This document shows, piece after piece, positions 63,287 to 64,000 of a stretch of DNA of 64,000 nt. The notes under the pieces are model-generated. The model searched no databases and was not told the origin of the DNA. It was given only the letters and a program-made list of their open reading frames with translations. Location: assembly GCA_963805495.1 (NCBI GenBank), contig CAWDUQ010000002.1, positions 310,001 to 374,000 of the forward strand, read 5' to 3'. This DNA comes from DAHUXD01 sp963805495 (GTDB taxonomy: Bacteria > Acidobacteriota > Thermoanaerobaculia > UBA5066 > Gp7-AA6). Made by a program: the position numbers and the translations under genes. Each line of letters begins with the position of its first letter. Position 1 is the stretch's first letter.

Positions 63287-64000
63287 ATGAGCAGCGGACA
63301 TTCGGCGGCCTCTGCCGGGGCGCCACCCCGGGGGCTCGAACGGGTCCTCGGGCGGTTCGACCTCGTCCTCTTCACCGTCTGCGCCATCCTGACGATAGAC
63401 ACGCTCGCCTCCTCGGCCGCCATGGGCTACGCGTGGTTTTCCTGGTGGGCGATCACGATGACGGTGTTCTTCATCCCGTACGGCCTGATCACGGCCGAGC
63501 TCGGCTCGGCATGGCCGGGGGAGGGCGGCGTCTACGTCTGGGTCCGGGAGGCCTTCGGACCGCGCTGGGGTTCCACCGTGGCCTGGTTGTACTGGATCAA
63601 CAATGCCTACTGGATCCCCTCGGTCTACCTGATTTTCGCGGGGACCTTCGGCCAGATCTTCCTGAAGACCCATTCGACCTGGCAGGAAGCCGGCATCGCG
63701 ATCGTCCTGACCTGGCTGACGGTCATCGTGGGCATCGTCCGGCTCGAGGTCTCCAAGTGGCTGCCCAACCTCGGCGCGGTCGTCAAAGCCCTGATTTTCC
63801 TGGCCCTGGGCGTCCTGGGTCTCTCGGCGCTCTTTCGCGGGCGGCCGCCCGCCAACGCCTTCTCCCTTTCGCTCCTGGTTCCGCGGTGGAACGACAGCGT
63901 CGCGTACCTCCCGGCCCTCCTGTACTCGACGTTCGGCTTCGAGCTCATGAGCTCCGCCGGCGGCGAGATGAGAAATCCCAGGCGCGACGTCCCCAGCGTG
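63287..64000 (+). CDS. APC-family amino acid/GABA permease, 3' end outside the window
   Basis: 238 residues visible, open to the window end. N-terminal FDLVLFTVCAILTIDTLASS begins helix 1; the segment MTVFFIPYGLITAELGSAWP and EGGVYVWVREAFGPRWGSTV is the APC signature (E-G-G-x-Y-x-W) that contacts substrate. Later helices include AVVKALIFLALGVLGLSALF. Its divergence from gabT suggests uptake or exchange of GABA, glutamate or putrescine (PuuP/GadC-like); the exact substrate cannot be stated. Confidence 0.88.
   Translation, partial: MSSGHSAASAGAPPRGLERVLGRFDLVLFTVCAILTIDTLASSAAMGYAWFSWWAITMTVFFIPYGLITAELGSAWPGEGGVYVWVREAFGPRWGSTVAWLYWINNAYWIPSVYLIFAGTFGQIFLKTHSTWQEAGIAIVLTWLTVIVGIVRLEVSKWLPNLGAVVKALIFLALGVLGLSALFRGRPPANAFSLSLLVPRWNDSVAYLPALLYSTFGFELMSSAGGEMRNPRRDVPSV

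Overview
The window is high-GC bacterial DNA with tightly packed, mostly 4-nt-overlapping genes. A secreted protein with a Thr-Pro linker, a TonB receptor with an N-terminal carboxypeptidase-regulatory domain, XrtA-type polysaccharide deacetylase logic, a split complex I operon and sigma-like/TPR gene pairs suggest Acidobacteriota, perhaps a Thermoanaerobaculia-like lineage. That placement is inference from gene style; there is no rRNA or other phylogenetic marker to settle it.

Layout. 1-6289: a compact trpEGDCFBA operon cut at its 5' end. 6289-11593: two related unknown proteins around a RodZ-like protein, then a J-domain/TPR protein, a PP2C phosphatase and an unknown exported protein. 11610-14446 (minus): a Fe-S helicase with an N-terminal RecB-like nuclease domain plus a NUDIX hydrolase, divergent from dacB (14468-15949) across a palindromic -10 box. 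15950-19911: a visibly lower-GC accessory segment holding a structured, probably non-coding, transcribed region and two tandem pairs of 'sigma-70 region-2-only' protein plus TPR protein; the second sigma-like gene carries a +1 frameshift. 19912-22414: alpha/beta hydrolase, two small membrane proteins, arylformamidase-like cyclase. 22422-34483 (minus): nuoA-E-F-G-H-J-K-L-M-N followed by a glutamate dehydrogenase; nuoB, C, D and I are absent here. 34584-38927: glycosyltransferase, polysaccharide deacetylase, and a ketosynthase-less fatty-acid-type module (FabD, FabG, ACP, hotdog dehydratase) with a STAS protein. 39003-41554: pgi and rpiA. 41558-44598: tRNA-Leu(CAG), a zinc-ribbon gene remnant, a secreted cupredoxin and pyrophosphatase. 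44623-49315: RNase R, a DUF2155-like lipoprotein, Der GTPase and a MerR regulator. 49404-64000: TonB receptor, potABCD polyamine importer (potC frameshifted), and a full putrescine-to-succinate pathway.

Working together. The last 12 kb makes one physiological unit: PotABCD imports putrescine or spermidine, PatA converts putrescine to 4-aminobutanal, the aldehyde dehydrogenase at 56189 makes GABA, GabT makes succinate semialdehyde and GabD makes succinate. An APC permease (cut by the window end) and a saccharopine-dehydrogenase-like enzyme join the cluster. Two REP-like palindrome pairs flank gabD.

Most notable. (1) The tandem sigma-like/TPR pairs with the adjacent structured RNA region are the best candidate for an undescribed regulatory system. 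(2) Many start codons lie exactly 6 nt after a TAnnnT -10 box, pointing to widespread leaderless transcription. (3) There are single-base frameshifts in potC and the second sigma-like gene. (4) A helicase-nuclease fusion is present. (5) DacB has an altered SxN motif.
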